Source: Paraburkholderia xenovorans LB400 (GTDB lineage Bacteria; Pseudomonadota; Gammaproteobacteria; Burkholderiales; Burkholderiaceae). Taken from it: a stretch of DNA of 64,000 bases. The notes under the pieces are model-generated. The model made no database searches, was not told the origin of the DNA, and saw only the letters and a program-made list of their open reading frames with translations. Every line of letters begins with the position of its first letter. Within the stretch, counting starts at the first letter, position 1. The DNA lies in the NCBI RefSeq assembly GCF_000013645.1, contig NC_007951.1, positions 2,790,001-2,854,000 on the forward strand. Reading direction: 5' to 3'. Positions 10,808-20,183 of the stretch are shown here, piece after piece. Both the position numbers and the translations under genes were made by a program.

Positions 10808-10844
10808 AAGAACCCACAGCATCGGTGATGCTGTGGGTTCTTTT
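10808..10844. terminator. Strong bidirectional terminator
   Basis: A perfect 16-bp stem (10808-10823 with 10827-10842) and a 3-base loop lies between convergent hipA and allA. It is followed by TTTT on the plus strand and by a T-rich run (TTTGTTTTT) on the minus strand, so it should stop transcription from both sides. Confidence 0.88.
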
Positions 10845-10880
10845 CAAGTCAGCCTGCGCGCTACGTCAAAGCGATAGAAC

Positions 10881-11393
10881 TCAAACCGCCACCGCGCTCA
10901 ACGCATCTTCCGTGAGCCACAACGACTCAGCCAGATCCTGCTCATTGAGATTGAGCCCCTCCCCGCCGCGATCGACAACGATAAAGTCGCTCACCTCACC
11001 CAACGCAATCAGCGGATGGTGCCACACGCCCTTCGCATAGTTCACGCCCTGCCAGCCGCTCGTCACGAACGCGCGAATCTTCGACGCATCCAGCTCGCCC
11101 GCCGGCGCCACGACCACCAGATACGGCTTGTCGTTCAGCGGCACGAACGCCTGGCTGCCAAGCGGATGCCGCTCGAGCATCTTCACCTCGAACGGCAGCG
11201 TGCGCGGCTGTCCGCGAAACAGGTTCACGAGCGTACGGCCGTTCTCGTCGGCGACGTCCACTTTCGCGAGATCGTGATAGCGGATCGTCGTGCCGAGGTT
11301 GATCGAGATCTGCTTCGCGCCTTCGAGTTCGATCACGTCGCCGAATGCGGCGAACGCTTCTTTCTTCAACGGTTCGATCGCGAGCGTTTTCAT
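10881..11393 (-). CDS. allA: Ureidoglycolate lyase
   Basis: A 170-residue cupin-type enzyme releasing glyoxylate and urea from ureidoglycolate, the last step of this pathway. Recognised by FGDVIE near the N-terminus, [12 protein letters not shown] in the middle and the metal-region [10 protein letters not shown]. The ATG at 11391-11393 overlaps the TGA of the allantoicase gene (ATGA), which supports this start over one 18 bases earlier. It is the last gene of the leftward run. Confidence 0.92.
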   Translation of the reverse strand: MKTLAIEPLKKEAFAAFGDVIELEGAKQISINLGTTIRYHDLAKVDVADENGRTLVNLFRGQPRTLPFEVKMLERHPLGSQAFVPLNDKPYLVVVAPAGELDASKIRAFVTSGWQGVNYAKGVWHHPLIALGEVSDFIVVDRGGEGLNLNEQDLAESLWLTEDALSAVAV

Positions 11394-12403
11394 GATGCGA
11401 GCGTGCCCCACAGACGCAGACGCGACACGCCGCCGTCCGGAATGATATTGAAGCGTACGTGCGTCACCGGACCCAGTGCCGCGATTTCGCTTTCGAAATA
11501 ATGCTGGTTGTCCATCTTCAGCTTCTGTTCGCCGAGCAGCACCGGCCAGAACATGGCTTGCGTGATCAGCGAACTGTCCGTGCCGCCCGTCACGTACGCG
11601 GCCTGAATCGAGCAGCGGTCCGGATAGTTGCCCTTGAAATGCGCCGTATCGACTTCGATCTTCCTGATCACGCCCGGCTGCGCCAGCGCGACGATCGCCC
11701 AGTCATTACCCGGCTCGCGACGGCGGCGCGTCTCCCAGCCGTCGCCCATGTTCACGCCGCGGCCCGGCATCAGAATCGTCGACGCGGCGCCGAAGTGCTG
11801 GTTGTTCGCGGCGACCAGATACGCGCCGTTTTCCATCGCGGCCAGGTCGAACTGCTCGGTGCGGCTCGCGCCGGCCCAGTCCACTTGCGGCTGACCATAC
11901 ACACGCAGACGCGCGATACCGCCGTCCGGGTAGATATTCACGCGCAGGTGCGTGTACGCGTTCGCGTCGCTGACTTCATGATAGTGGTGGCTATTGCCCT
12001 GCAACGTGGTCGACGCAACGATTTCGGTCCACTGTGTCGACTGATTCGGCACGCCGTCCACCACGCGCGCGGCTTCCACCGACGCCGCCGGCGGGAAATT
12101 ACCCGTGAAGTGGCTGGTGTCGAGATCCAGTCCCTTGATCACACCCGGACGCGCCAGCTTCACCACGCACCAGTCATAGCCGGTGACGCGCTTGCGGCGC
12201 GTTTCCCAGCCGTCCATCCATTTGCCGTTGTCGTCGTACTTGCCCGGAATGAAAACGGCCGGCTCCGGATTCAGCATGCGCTCCTTCGGTGCGAAGAAAT
12301 CGTCGCTGGCCTCGAGCGCCTGCGCGCCCAGACGCGGGTCCGCCAGGTTCACATAGCGGCGCGTGAATTCCGGTGCGTTGGGGTCGAGAATCGGGAGTGC
12401 CAT
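11390..12403 (-). CDS. alc: Allantoicase
   Basis: A 337-residue enzyme that hydrolyses allantoate to ureidoglycolate and urea. It is built from two repeated allantoicase domains, residues about 15-170 and 195-335; each repeat carries a DGWETRRxR segment and a DTxHFxGN motif ([16 protein letters not shown]). It is translationally coupled to allA downstream and lies 72 bases after uraD. Confidence 0.95.
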   Translation of the reverse strand: MALPILDPNAPEFTRRYVNLADPRLGAQALEASDDFFAPKERMLNPEPAVFIPGKYDDNGKWMDGWETRRKRVTGYDWCVVKLARPGVIKGLDLDTSHFTGNFPPAASVEAARVVDGVPNQSTQWTEIVASTTLQGNSHHYHEVSDANAYTHLRVNIYPDGGIARLRVYGQPQVDWAGASRTEQFDLAAMENGAYLVAANNQHFGAASTILMPGRGVNMGDGWETRRRREPGNDWAIVALAQPGVIRKIEVDTAHFKGNYPDRCSIQAAYVTGGTDSSLITQAMFWPVLLGEQKLKMDNQHYFESEIAALGPVTHVRFNIIPDGGVSRLRLWGTLAS

Positions 12404-12475
12404 TTTTGTCTTCCTTGATATTTGCCAGTGCGGAGAAAACGTTTCGGTTCGATGTTCGCGACGCGTGGTTGAACC

Positions 12476-12997
12476 TCACGCGTCGATCAGGTCGTCGAGC
12501 CGGAAACGTGCGATGCGGTAGATCTGATCGAGGCTCGCGCGCAGTTCTTCGGCGCGGCTGTTGTTCACGCGTGCCTCGAAGTTCGCAATGATGCCGTGAC
12601 GGTCATAGCCGCGCACGGCGAGGATGAACGGAAAGCCGAACTTCTCGCGATAAGCGGCGTTCAGCGCGAGCAGCTTGTCGAATTCTTCCTGCGTGCATTG
12701 TGCGAGCCCGGCGCCGCTCTGCTCACGCGTGGATTCGGCCGTCAGTTCGCCGCGCACGGCGGCCTTGCCCGCGAGTTCCGGGTGAGCGTTGATCAACGCC
12801 AGTTGCCTGTCTTCGCCGGCCGTCTCGACCACGTTCGACATCTTGCGATGCAACTCGTCGATGCTGGCGAACGGCCGTTGCTGCGCGGCAATTTCCGCGA
12901 CCCACGGCGAGTGCTCGAAAATGCCCGACAGCGCTGCCACGAACGCGTCGGTCGAGATACTGTTGAGTTGGTCCAGAGTGTATTGCATCGCCTTCAT
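12476..12997 (-). CDS. uraD: 2-oxo-4-hydroxy-4-carboxy-5-ureidoimidazoline (OHCU) decarboxylase
   Basis: A 173-residue enzyme that converts OHCU to S-allantoin, acting after UraH. Family motifs present are FEHSPWVAE, the INAHPELAGKAA region, SREQSGAGL and the C-terminal E-LRASLDQIYRIARFRL. The start at 12995-12997 overlaps the stop of puuE (ATGA). A longer frame reading back to 13156 runs into puuE and is not used. MQYTLDQ three codons later is an alternative start. Confidence 0.93.
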   Translation of the reverse strand: MKAMQYTLDQLNSISTDAFVAALSGIFEHSPWVAEIAAQQRPFASIDELHRKMSNVVETAGEDRQLALINAHPELAGKAAVRGELTAESTREQSGAGLAQCTQEEFDKLLALNAAYREKFGFPFILAVRGYDRHGIIANFEARVNNSRAEELRASLDQIYRIARFRLDDLIDA

Positions 12998-13944
12998 GCC
13001 GCTGCCCCGCGGTTGTCTCGTTGGTAAGGATGATGTTCGCGCCAGTGGAGCGCAATGTCGACGCGCCGCGTCACCCACACGCGATCGTGCTGTTCGATAT
13101 GATCGAGAAAACGTTGCAGCGCGCGAAAACGACCAGGCCGGCCAAGCAGACGGCAATGCATGCCGATGGACAGCATCTTCGGCGCTTCGTCGCCTTCTTC
13201 GTAGAGCACGTCGAATGCATCGCGCAGATACGTGAAGAAGTGGTCCGCCGTGTTGAAGCCTTGCGGGCTGGCAAAGCGCATGTCGTTGGTGTCGAGCGTG
13301 TACGGCACGATCAGTTGCGGCACCGTCGCGCCGCCGGTAACGCCCACGTCCATCCAGAACGGCAGATCGTCGCCGTAGTAGTCCGAGTCGTAGAGGAAAC
13401 CGCCGTATTCGGCGACCAGACGACGCGTATTGGGACTGTCGCGACCGGTGTACCAGCCGAGCGGACGCTCGCCTGTCACGCGTTCGATCGCGGCCATGCC
13501 CAGACGCATGTGCTCCGCTTCTTTCTCCGGCGACACGTCCTGATAGTGAATCCAGCGATAGCCGTGGCAGGCGATCTCATGGCCGAGTTCCACGAAGGCG
13601 CGCGCCAGTTCCGGATGCCGTTCGATCGCCATACCTACGCCGAACACCGTAAGCGGCAGGCCGCGCTTTTCGAATTCGCGCAGGATGCGCCACACACCCG
13701 CGCGCGAGCCGTATTCGTAGATCGACTCCATGCTCATGTGGCGAGCCGGATAAGCCGCGGCGCCGACGATTTCCGACAGGAACTGCTCCGAGCCGGGATC
13801 GCCGTGCAACACGCAGTTTTCACCGCCTTCTTCGTAGTTCAGGACGAATTGCACCGCGACACGCGCTTGCCCCGGCCAGTTGGCCTGCACCGGGTGGCGG
13901 CCGTAGCCGGTCAGATCGCGTGGGTAGTTCGGGTCGAGTGGCAT
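12994..13944 (-). CDS. puuE: Allantoinase, polysaccharide-deacetylase type
   Basis: A 316-residue enzyme of the NodB/polysaccharide deacetylase fold that opens the allantoin ring to allantoate. Typical PuuE features are YPRDLTGYGRHP at the N-terminus, LNYEEGGENCVLHGD, and the HEIACHGYRWIHYQ segment with metal-ligand histidines. This class is metal-independent or weakly metal dependent and unrelated to classical AllB. It starts a tight run puuE-uraD-alc-allA with 4-base overlaps at two junctions. Confidence 0.93.
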   Translation of the reverse strand: MPLDPNYPRDLTGYGRHPVQANWPGQARVAVQFVLNYEEGGENCVLHGDPGSEQFLSEIVGAAAYPARHMSMESIYEYGSRAGVWRILREFEKRGLPLTVFGVGMAIERHPELARAFVELGHEIACHGYRWIHYQDVSPEKEAEHMRLGMAAIERVTGERPLGWYTGRDSPNTRRLVAEYGGFLYDSDYYGDDLPFWMDVGVTGGATVPQLIVPYTLDTNDMRFASPQGFNTADHFFTYLRDAFDVLYEEGDEAPKMLSIGMHCRLLGRPGRFRALQRFLDHIEQHDRVWVTRRVDIALHWREHHPYQRDNRGAAA

Positions 13945-14177
13945 GGTTTGACGAATGCGTGGTGATGGTACGTAAAATTCGCGTGGAACTCACGCGGCAG
14001 GCACGTGGGGCTGGCGCGAGATGCATGCTGCGTATATCTCGCGCCGGCGCGGGTCGTAAAACACCGGAAACAGCACGTTAAGCGGCAGAAAAAAGCCTTT
14101 CAGGCACCCCGCGCCGAGTTGGACCAGTGTAGCGAAAACACCCGGACCCGCCCATACACCCGGGCAGATAGTGCGTG

Positions 14178-15044
14178 TCACACTGAATGTATGTGCCGCC
14201 CTGCTTCCGTAGTGTTTACCCGCAACGGATCGGGCGTTGCCGCATTCTCCGGTGCGCTCGCGGAGGAAACGCCGGCAGAACCACGCGGTGGCAACGCATC
14301 CGGATCGGCCTCAGCCGGACTGAAGGACTCCAGCGCGCCGTCGTAACGCTTGGGCAGCGGCCGCGCGTAGTCACCGCGCTTGGCTGTCGAAAGACGCAGC
14401 GCGACCAGCGCCTCGGTCCATTTCACCGCTGCGGTCACACCCTCGATCACCGGCGCGCCGAGCGCGTCTTCGATCTCCGCGCACAGTTCGGCCATACCCG
14501 CGCAGCCGAGCACGATCGCGTCCGAACCGTCCTCGTCGAGCGCGCGGCGGCATTCGTCGAGGATGATGCGGCGCGCCGCCGAGCCCGGCTTGTCGAGGTC
14601 GAGCACGGCGACGTCGGTGGCGCGCACGTTACGGCAAAACCGCTTCATGCCGTAGCGCTCGGCGAGGTGCCACGCCATGCCGCATGTGCGCGCCAGCGTG
14701 GTCACCACCGAAAAGCCCGGCGCGAGCACGCTGGCCGCGTGCATCGCCGCCTCGGCGATGCCGATCACCGGCCCTCGCGCCAACTCACGCGCCGCATAGA
14801 GACCGGGATCGCCGAAGCAGGCGATCACGTAGCCATCGCAGCCTTCGCGCTCGCCGGCGGCGACCTCGGCGAGCAAACCCGGCGTCGCGAGTGCTTCGTC
14901 GTAATAGCCCTCGATCGACGGCGGTCCCATTGTCGGATTCACGGCGATGACTTCGGTGCCCGGCGCGGCCACTTCACGCGCGCAGCGGCCCATCGCCTCC
15001 GTCATGCGTTGCGTGGTATTCGGGTTGATCAGTTTGATGCGCAT
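14178..15044 (-). CDS. Asp/Glu/hydantoin racemase family protein, probable allantoin racemase
   Basis: A 288-residue racemase. The two catalytic cysteines lie in IACFGDPGLY and VLGCAGMAEL, as in hydantoin/allantoin racemases (HpxA/HyuE). It would interconvert R- and S-allantoin so that spontaneously racemised allantoin can still be used. The ATG at 15042-15044 is preceded by AGGAGT. The C-terminal 40 residues (after YDGALESF) are a low-complexity tail beyond the usual family length of about 240. It follows the NCS1 permease gene by 26 bases on the same strand. Confidence 0.87.
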   Translation of the reverse strand: MRIKLINPNTTQRMTEAMGRCAREVAAPGTEVIAVNPTMGPPSIEGYYDEALATPGLLAEVAAGEREGCDGYVIACFGDPGLYAARELARGPVIGIAEAAMHAASVLAPGFSVVTTLARTCGMAWHLAERYGMKRFCRNVRATDVAVLDLDKPGSAARRIILDECRRALDEDGSDAIVLGCAGMAELCAEIEDALGAPVIEGVTAAVKWTEALVALRLSTAKRGDYARPLPKRYDGALESFSPAEADPDALPPRGSAGVSSASAPENAATPDPLRVNTTEAGRHIHSV

Positions 15045-15070
15045 ATCGACTCCTGTTGCATCTGCAAAAT

Positions 15071-16552
15071 TCAGCGTGCAATCACGCGATAGAACAGCGC
15101 GGCGAGCCCGGCGCCGATGAACCACGAGAAGTTCGCCATACCGTCGAGCGAGGGCACCATCACGCAGATCACCGCGATCACGGCTGCCGGCAGCAGCGCG
15201 GCCACGGCCCGATAGTTCACGCCGTTGCGATACCAGTACGAGCCGGTGGGCGCGACCGTGTACAGATCGTCGAGAACGATTCTCTGACGCTTCACGAGGT
15301 AGTAATCGACGATCAGTACACCGTACAAAGGTCCGATGAAGCTGCCGAGAACGTCCAGCGTGTAGTGAATCACGGCCGGGTTGTTGAACAGATTCCACGG
15401 CGTGATGAAGATCGACGCCACCGCCGCGAGCATACCGCCCGCGCGCCAGCTGATCAGGCGCGGCGCGACATTGGAAAAGTCGAACGCGGGCGAGACGAAA
15501 TTGGCGACGATGTTGATGCCGATCGTCGCGATCGTGAAGGTCAGCGCGCCGAGAATCACCGCGGTCGGGTAGTCGATACGGCCCACGGTTTCGACCGGGT
15601 CCGTGATCAGCTCGCCGAACACCGGCAGCGTGGCCGCGGTCGTGATCACAGTCACCAGCGAGAAGGCCAGAAAGTTGACCGGCAGCCCCCAGAAGTTGCC
15701 ACGCTGCACGCTGCGAAAGCTCTTGCCGTAGCGCGAAAAGTCGCCGAAGTTCAGCATGGGTCCGGAGAAGTACGACACCACCAGCGAAGTCGCCGTGATC
15801 ATCACCGGCACGACCTGCATGCCGTGATATTTGACACCGCCCAGATTGATGCCGATGTTGCGCCACCCTGCGCGATACACCATGTAGCCCGCGAGAATGA
15901 ACATCACCACGTAGACGGCCGGCCCGGCAAAGTCGATGAACTTCTTGATGGTCTCCATGCCGTGCCAGAACACGAGTGCCTGCAAGACCCACAGCAGCAT
16001 GAAACCGGCCCAGCCGAGCGTGGAGAGCCCCATGAAGCCGTGATGATGAACATCGGCATAAGGCAGCAACTGCGGAACGAACTTCAACACCACGATCACC
16101 AGCGCGCTCGACGCCAGATAGGTCTGAATGCCATACCACGCAACCGCGATCAGGCCGCGAATCACCGCGGGAATATTCGCGCCGAGCACGCCGAAAGTCG
16201 CGCGGCATGCGACCGGATAAGGTACGCCGTTCGCCTGGCTGGGCTTCGCGATCAGGTTGCACAAGAGGTTCACGATCGTGATGCCGACCAGCAGCGCGAT
16301 CAGCACCTGCCAGCTCGTCAGGCCGAGCGCGAACAGACTGCCCGCGAACACATAGCCGCCGACGCTGTGCACGTCCGACATCCAGAACGCGAAGATGTTG
16401 TAGGCGCCCCAGGTTTGATGGCGCAACGGCGCGAGGTCTTCGTTATAGAGCCGCTCGCTGTAGCCTGCCGGCATCGACGGATCGCCGGGCGCGCCGCCGT
16501 CGGCGTAAGCGGGAATTGCGGGACTGCCGGGCGCTGCACTGAACTGAGCCAT
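15071..16552 (-). CDS. NCS1-family nucleobase/allantoin:cation symporter
   Basis: A 493-residue membrane transporter with about 12 helices. The N-terminal SERLYNEDLAPLRHQTWGAYNIFAFWMSD region is characteristic of the NCS1 (PucI/FurD/CodB-like) family. From the operon with a racemase and the neighbouring allantoin pathway, allantoin or uracil/hydantoin uptake is likely; sequence alone does not fix the substrate. The start at 16550-16552 has an excellent AAGGAGGAAT ribosome site; an upstream extension to 16675 is not needed. Confidence 0.9.
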   Translation of the reverse strand: MAQFSAAPGSPAIPAYADGGAPGDPSMPAGYSERLYNEDLAPLRHQTWGAYNIFAFWMSDVHSVGGYVFAGSLFALGLTSWQVLIALLVGITIVNLLCNLIAKPSQANGVPYPVACRATFGVLGANIPAVIRGLIAVAWYGIQTYLASSALVIVVLKFVPQLLPYADVHHHGFMGLSTLGWAGFMLLWVLQALVFWHGMETIKKFIDFAGPAVYVVMFILAGYMVYRAGWRNIGINLGGVKYHGMQVVPVMITATSLVVSYFSGPMLNFGDFSRYGKSFRSVQRGNFWGLPVNFLAFSLVTVITTAATLPVFGELITDPVETVGRIDYPTAVILGALTFTIATIGINIVANFVSPAFDFSNVAPRLISWRAGGMLAAVASIFITPWNLFNNPAVIHYTLDVLGSFIGPLYGVLIVDYYLVKRQRIVLDDLYTVAPTGSYWYRNGVNYRAVAALLPAAVIAVICVMVPSLDGMANFSWFIGAGLAALFYRVIAR

Positions 16553-16895
16553 GATTCCTCCTTGGGATAGGGACCATCGATAGCGAATCGAAGGACGTTG
16601 CATCGGCCATGCCAGTCGCGCGCGCTCTGTCCGCTCGGAACAAAGGACATGCAAACCGTTGGTTGGCCGTGCCACGGATGTCTCCGTACTGAAGTACTTG
16701 TGGTTATCGCACCGCCGGCAGCCGCGGACCGCCGGCGATGCGTTGCTGCTACTTCAGGTCCGCCTCCCGGCGGCGGACACGCGTGCGCAAGCCGGCAGCG
16801 CTCACGCCGAGCCGCCTTGCAACGCCTTGATTCGTTCAGTTCAGTTCAATTCAGTGCGGCGCGCACCACTAAAGCGCGCACGCCGGCCGCCTGCC
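16553..16895. other. Intergenic region between the GntR gene and the NCS1 permease gene
   Basis: A 343-base gap in which the promoter of the permease-racemase unit must lie. No gene is supported. It contains a short tandem repeat of TTCAG (four units, one imperfect) at 16835-16854. The ATTGT-ACAAT palindrome seen upstream of the GntR gene is not found here. Confidence 0.4.
16835..16854. repeat. Tandem pentamer repeat
   Basis: Four head-to-tail copies of TTCAG (third copy TTCAA). It is non-coding and lies between two genes. Such short runs can change copy number, but no function is evident. Confidence 0.6.
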
Positions 16896-17633
16896 TCAGA
16901 CTGGCGCGGACTTTGTCGTGGGTGAATCTCCAGGCGCACCGTTGAGTGCGCCGAATACTTCACGCAGATCGGCCGCGCCGCGGGCGGGGCGGTCCAGCAT
17001 CTTCAACTCGACGCTTTGCAGATGGCGCGACATCAGTGCCGCCGCCTCTTTCGCATTGCCGGCGTCGAGCGCGGCGAGAATGGCTTCGTGGTCCTCGAAC
17101 GAGCATGGGCTGCGTCCGAGCGACTCGTACAGCGCGGAAATCAGCGTGGAGCGCGCCACCAGTCCGTTCAGGCAGTCGCACAACACGGTGTTGCCGGTGA
17201 GCCCCGCCAACTCGGTGTGAAACTCGCCCGACAGGCGAATCCACGCCGGAAAATCACGCGTTTCGAACGCCTTGCGTTCCCGGCCGATCATGCTGCCAAT
17301 GCTCTTCAAACGCCGCACGCCGTGACCGCTGCAAATCTTTTCCACCACCGCCAGTTCGATGATGCGGCGCATCTCGAATACTTCATGCACTTCCTGCAAC
17401 GACGGGCTCGCCACGAACGCTCCGCGATTCGGTTCGAGATCGACGAGGTGGTCGGTGGCCAGTTGCGCTAGCGCCTGGCGGATCGGGCCGCGCTTCACGC
17501 CGAATACTTCGCACAACTGCGCTTCTGTCAGCTTGGCGCCCGGCGCGAGCCGATGCTCGAGGATCGCCGCGCGGATGCGCTCGGCGATCGCTTCGGGTTT
17601 CGAACTGTTGGCGGCGGACTCTGTGTCGGACAT
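16896..17633 (-). CDS. GntR-family regulator, FCD (FadR) subfamily
   Basis: A 245-residue repressor/activator. The N-terminal winged helix spans about residues 15-75 (IRAAILEHRLAPGAKLTEAQL then KRGPIRQAL); the C-terminal FCD ligand domain shows ExRRIIE, the RLSGEFHTEL metal-site helix and DHEAILAAL. It is probably the purine/allantoin regulator of the neighbouring cluster, inferred from position. It has its own strong promoter overlapped by a palindrome, so autoregulation is likely. Confidence 0.9.
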   Translation of the reverse strand: MSDTESAANSSKPEAIAERIRAAILEHRLAPGAKLTEAQLCEVFGVKRGPIRQALAQLATDHLVDLEPNRGAFVASPSLQEVHEVFEMRRIIELAVVEKICSGHGVRRLKSIGSMIGRERKAFETRDFPAWIRLSGEFHTELAGLTGNTVLCDCLNGLVARSTLISALYESLGRSPCSFEDHEAILAALDAGNAKEAAALMSRHLQSVELKMLDRPARGAADLREVFGALNGAPGDSPTTKSAPV

Positions 17634-17657
17634 GATGTTCGTCTCGGTATGTTGGTC

Positions 17658-17710
17658 ATCATAGGATGGACATAAAGATTGTCAACAATTTTTGATTTTA
17701 ATTTTGACAA
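17658..17710 (-). promoter_or_regulatory. Near-consensus promoter and GntR-type palindrome for the FCD regulator gene
   Basis: Reading the minus strand, TTGACA (17685-17680) and TATGAT (17663-17658) are separated by 16 bases, a near-perfect sigma-70 promoter whose start point would be about 20 bases before the gene. The palindrome ATTGT-CA-ACAAT (17678-17689) overlaps the -35 element and resembles FCD-type GntR operators. A wider inverted pair, TTGTCAA (17679-17685) and TTGACAA (17704-17710), flanks an AT-rich stretch. The rest of the gap to 17915 shows nothing recognisable. Confidence 0.75.
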
Positions 17711-17915
17711 ATTTTACGGTAACGGTGGGCGGTGTGTCTGTTGACTTTGGGTCTGGCTCGGCTCCGCAGCCCGTCCTGTATATGGAATGGGTTTAATCAA
17801 GGTGGAATGACAGCGTCTCATGTGAGCGCGTTTTGTCAACAAAATCGCCGGACCTTCACGGAGCATCCTGTTGGCGGCCGTCTTTTGATATGACCGTTAG
17901 TTGCGATATTGAACT

Positions 17916-17938
17916 GAAAGAAAACGGGCGATTGCCCG
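17916..17938 (-). terminator. Terminator after ldcA
   Basis: On the minus strand a short stem CGGGC/GCCCG (17925-17929 with 17934-17938) is followed by TTTTCTTTC. Confidence 0.6.
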
Positions 17939-17956
17939 CTTCCCTTCTCTGCCGCT

Positions 17957-18883
17957 TCAGGCGAGGTATGGATAGTCCGACAAGCTCAGTCTGAATCCGT
18001 GTGCGTCGGCAACCAGATGCGCGTTCGCGCCAACCGGCAGCGTCAGCATGTTGCGAACATGCCCGAATTGCAGGCCGGTGACGATCGGAATGCCGATCAC
18101 CGACCTCGCCTGCTCGATCACTGCATGCAGATCGTAGCCGTTGTCGTAGTCGTACGCTTTGGCGCCGGAGAAGTCGCCCAGCACGAGCGCCTGTTGCTGC
18201 GCGAGGATGCCGGACAGGTGCAGTTGATAAATCATCCGCTCGACCCGGAACGGCTGTTCGTTGACGTCCTCGATGAACAGGATGCCGCCCTTCACCGGCG
18301 GCATATACGGCGTGCCGATCAGCGAGACCAGCACCGCCAGGTTACCCCCCCACAACATGCCCGAGACGTCCACCGGCTGCGCCTGCGGCGTGTTGCTCGA
18401 AACCGTCATGGTCGGCTTTGTCAACGCGGACCAGAAGTGCTGCATGGTGAATTCGCTGAGTTCCTCAGCGCCGAAGTCGCTCATCACCATCGGGCCGCCG
18501 AAGGTCTTCACGCCGGCGCGCGCCAGCAACGCAAGCTGGATCGCGGTGAAATCGCTGTGCCCCACCAGAGCGACCGGCTGATCGGTCAACCGCCGTTGCA
18601 GCCCTTCGTAGTCGAGCCCGTGCAGAATGCGCACCGCGCCGTAGCCGCCGCGCACGGCCAGCACGATGTCCGGCAACTCGCGCGACGGGTCGGCGAGCCG
18701 GTTCAGATCGGCGGCGCGCTGGCCGTCCGTGCCCGCGAAACGCTGGTAGCGGCGCTTCGCCGCCTCCGCGCCCTCGACACGATGTCCCTGCGCATGCAAA
18801 CGTTGCAGCGCGCGATGCAGCACCTCCGGATCATGCGGATACCCGGACGGAGCGATCAGTTCGATGGTGCGATGGACGGCCAT
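17957..18883 (-). CDS. ldcA: LD-carboxypeptidase (peptidase family S66)
   Basis: A 308-residue cytoplasmic serine peptidase that trims the terminal D-alanine from murein tetrapeptides during cell-wall recycling. Family signatures are ELIAPSGYP at the N-terminus, VRGGYGAVRIL, the nucleophile segment LVGHSDFTAIQ, and ILFIEDVNEQPFRVERM. It starts at the ATG 18881-18883; a longer in-frame extension to 19201 overlaps tadA and is rejected. It is 29 bases downstream of tadA and ends a housekeeping run. Confidence 0.9.
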   Translation of the reverse strand: MAVHRTIELIAPSGYPHDPEVLHRALQRLHAQGHRVEGAEAAKRRYQRFAGTDGQRAADLNRLADPSRELPDIVLAVRGGYGAVRILHGLDYEGLQRRLTDQPVALVGHSDFTAIQLALLARAGVKTFGGPMVMSDFGAEELSEFTMQHFWSALTKPTMTVSSNTPQAQPVDVSGMLWGGNLAVLVSLIGTPYMPPVKGGILFIEDVNEQPFRVERMIYQLHLSGILAQQQALVLGDFSGAKAYDYDNGYDLHAVIEQARSVIGIPIVTGLQFGHVRNMLTLPVGANAHLVADAHGFRLSLSDYPYLA

Positions 18884-18912
18884 GAGCGAGGACCTTATTG
18901 AACGTGGTTGTT

Positions 18913-19641
18913 TCAGGGCGCTTTCGCCGGGCCCGCGTCGGCACCTGCGTCGGCACCCGCTTCGGCACGTGCCGACACGCGCGCTTCGCGGCTTGCGCGC
19001 CGCCGTTCGGCAAAGAACGCTTTGAGCGCCGCGCCGCATTCGCTTTCGAGCACGCCGCCGGTCACCGTGGTGTGATGATTCAGTTGCGGATTCGCGAACG
19101 CATCGACGACACTGCCACACGCACCGGTTTTCGGATCGCGCGCCCCGAATACGACACGGGCGATGCGCGCGTGCATGATCGCGCCGGCGCACATCAGGCA
19201 CGGCTCAAGCGTCACGTAAAGTTCGCAGCCCGGCAAACGGTAGTTTTCGACAGCCTGCGCCGCGGCGCGCAACGCGACCATTTCCGCATGCGCAGACGGG
19301 TCGTGCGCCCCGATTGGGTGATTGAAACCTTTGGCGATGACTTCGTCGCCTCGCACGAGCACCGCGCCGACGGGCACTTCGCCGATGGCGCGCGCCTCTT
19401 CGGCGGCAGCTTGTGCGAGCGCCATGAAGCGGCGATCGCGCTCCAAGACCGCGGATGATGCGGGCGAATCGCCGGGCACGGACCCGGCCGCTGCCTCCAT
19501 CATGGCGGCGGTGCCGGAATCCATCGCGATCGGTTCGGCGACGCCATTCGCCGAGGCTGAAGAACTCATGGCATCCGGCGCTTCGTGAGATTTGAAAGAA
19601 TCTGAAACCGGCACCGTGGAAGGGGCAAGCGGCTCGCTCAC
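18913..19641 (-). CDS. tadA: tRNA-specific adenosine deaminase
   Basis: A 242-residue zinc enzyme that converts adenosine to inosine at the wobble position of tRNA-Arg. Zinc/catalytic motifs are HAE at residues 118-120 and PCLMC at 147-151. It starts with GTG at 19639-19641, overlapping the upstream gene's TGA, which supports this long form. The first about 65 residues are a low-complexity Ala/Ser-rich extension not seen in E. coli TadA (about 167 residues), and an Ala/Asp-rich tail follows the enzyme core. A start nearer the core cannot be excluded. Confidence 0.92.
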   Translation of the reverse strand: MSEPLAPSTVPVSDSFKSHEAPDAMSSSASANGVAEPIAMDSGTAAMMEAAAGSVPGDSPASSAVLERDRRFMALAQAAAEEARAIGEVPVGAVLVRGDEVIAKGFNHPIGAHDPSAHAEMVALRAAAQAVENYRLPGCELYVTLEPCLMCAGAIMHARIARVVFGARDPKTGACGSVVDAFANPQLNHHTTVTGGVLESECGAALKAFFAERRRASREARVSARAEAGADAGADAGPAKAP

Positions 19642-20039
19642 GGCGAACCCGCCTCTGCCGTATCGGGACTGCCGGCGCGCTCCGACAACCGCTCGGCGAT
19701 CCGCCGACAGTATTCGCGTGGCAGAACCAGCGGGCCGCCGCGCAGTGATTCAAGCGCCATATCGAGCGCCAGCATGCGCGCCTGAAGCCGGCAGCGGGCA
19801 GCCCGGTCGCTCACGGCATTCAACTCCGCTCGCAGGTCGCGCAACGCGCGCAACTGCTCGACAGCGGGCGGCACGAAACCCGCGTTCTTCAAAATCCGGT
19901 TGGCGACGCGCACTTCTTCGGGGACCAGCGCATCGTCGCCCAGGGATAGCGGCGCGCCCGCGCCCGGTAACTGGTCGAACTCGCCGCGTGCGGCTGCGGC
20001 GGCAATACGCTGTTCGACTAACGCATCAAGCAATTTCAT
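19638..20039 (-). CDS. DUF1992 / DnaJ-homologue subfamily C member 28-type conserved domain protein
   Basis: A 133-residue protein with the DUF1992 pattern: KLLDALVEQRIAAAAARGEFDQLPGAGAPL near the start, then VPEEVRVANRILKNAGFVPP. The biochemical role of the family is unknown. The ATG at 20037-20039 is chosen because the family starts MKLLDxLVExxI. Its stop overlaps the tadA GTG start (GTGA), so the two are co-translated. Confidence 0.82.
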   Translation of the reverse strand: MKLLDALVEQRIAAAAARGEFDQLPGAGAPLSLGDDALVPEEVRVANRILKNAGFVPPAVEQLRALRDLRAELNAVSDRAARCRLQARMLALDMALESLRGGPLVLPREYCRRIAERLSERAGSPDTAEAGSP

Positions 20040-20183
20040 CTGCGATCCACTACGTTGCGGCCCAAGCATTCTATCAGGCAGCGCACGATCGTTCCGGCTC
20101 TCCAGCCGACGAAACCTCCTGCGGCATGCGGCTTCGAGCCGTCGCATTTCAACAGGTCAGCATCGCCTGGGTGCCGCAGAGCG

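Noticed and set aside
13990..14181. A 63-codon frame between puuE and the racemase gene
   Set aside because: No ribosome site; composition unlike neighbouring genes.
15661..15680. GTTGACCGGCAG, part of an FNR-like half-site
   Set aside because: Only one half-site and inside a coding region.
14178..16262. A 694-codon open frame joining racemase and permease
   Set aside because: Its first 405 codons are an Arg/Asp-rich shadow of the NCS1 permease; the racemase has its own start with a ribosome site.
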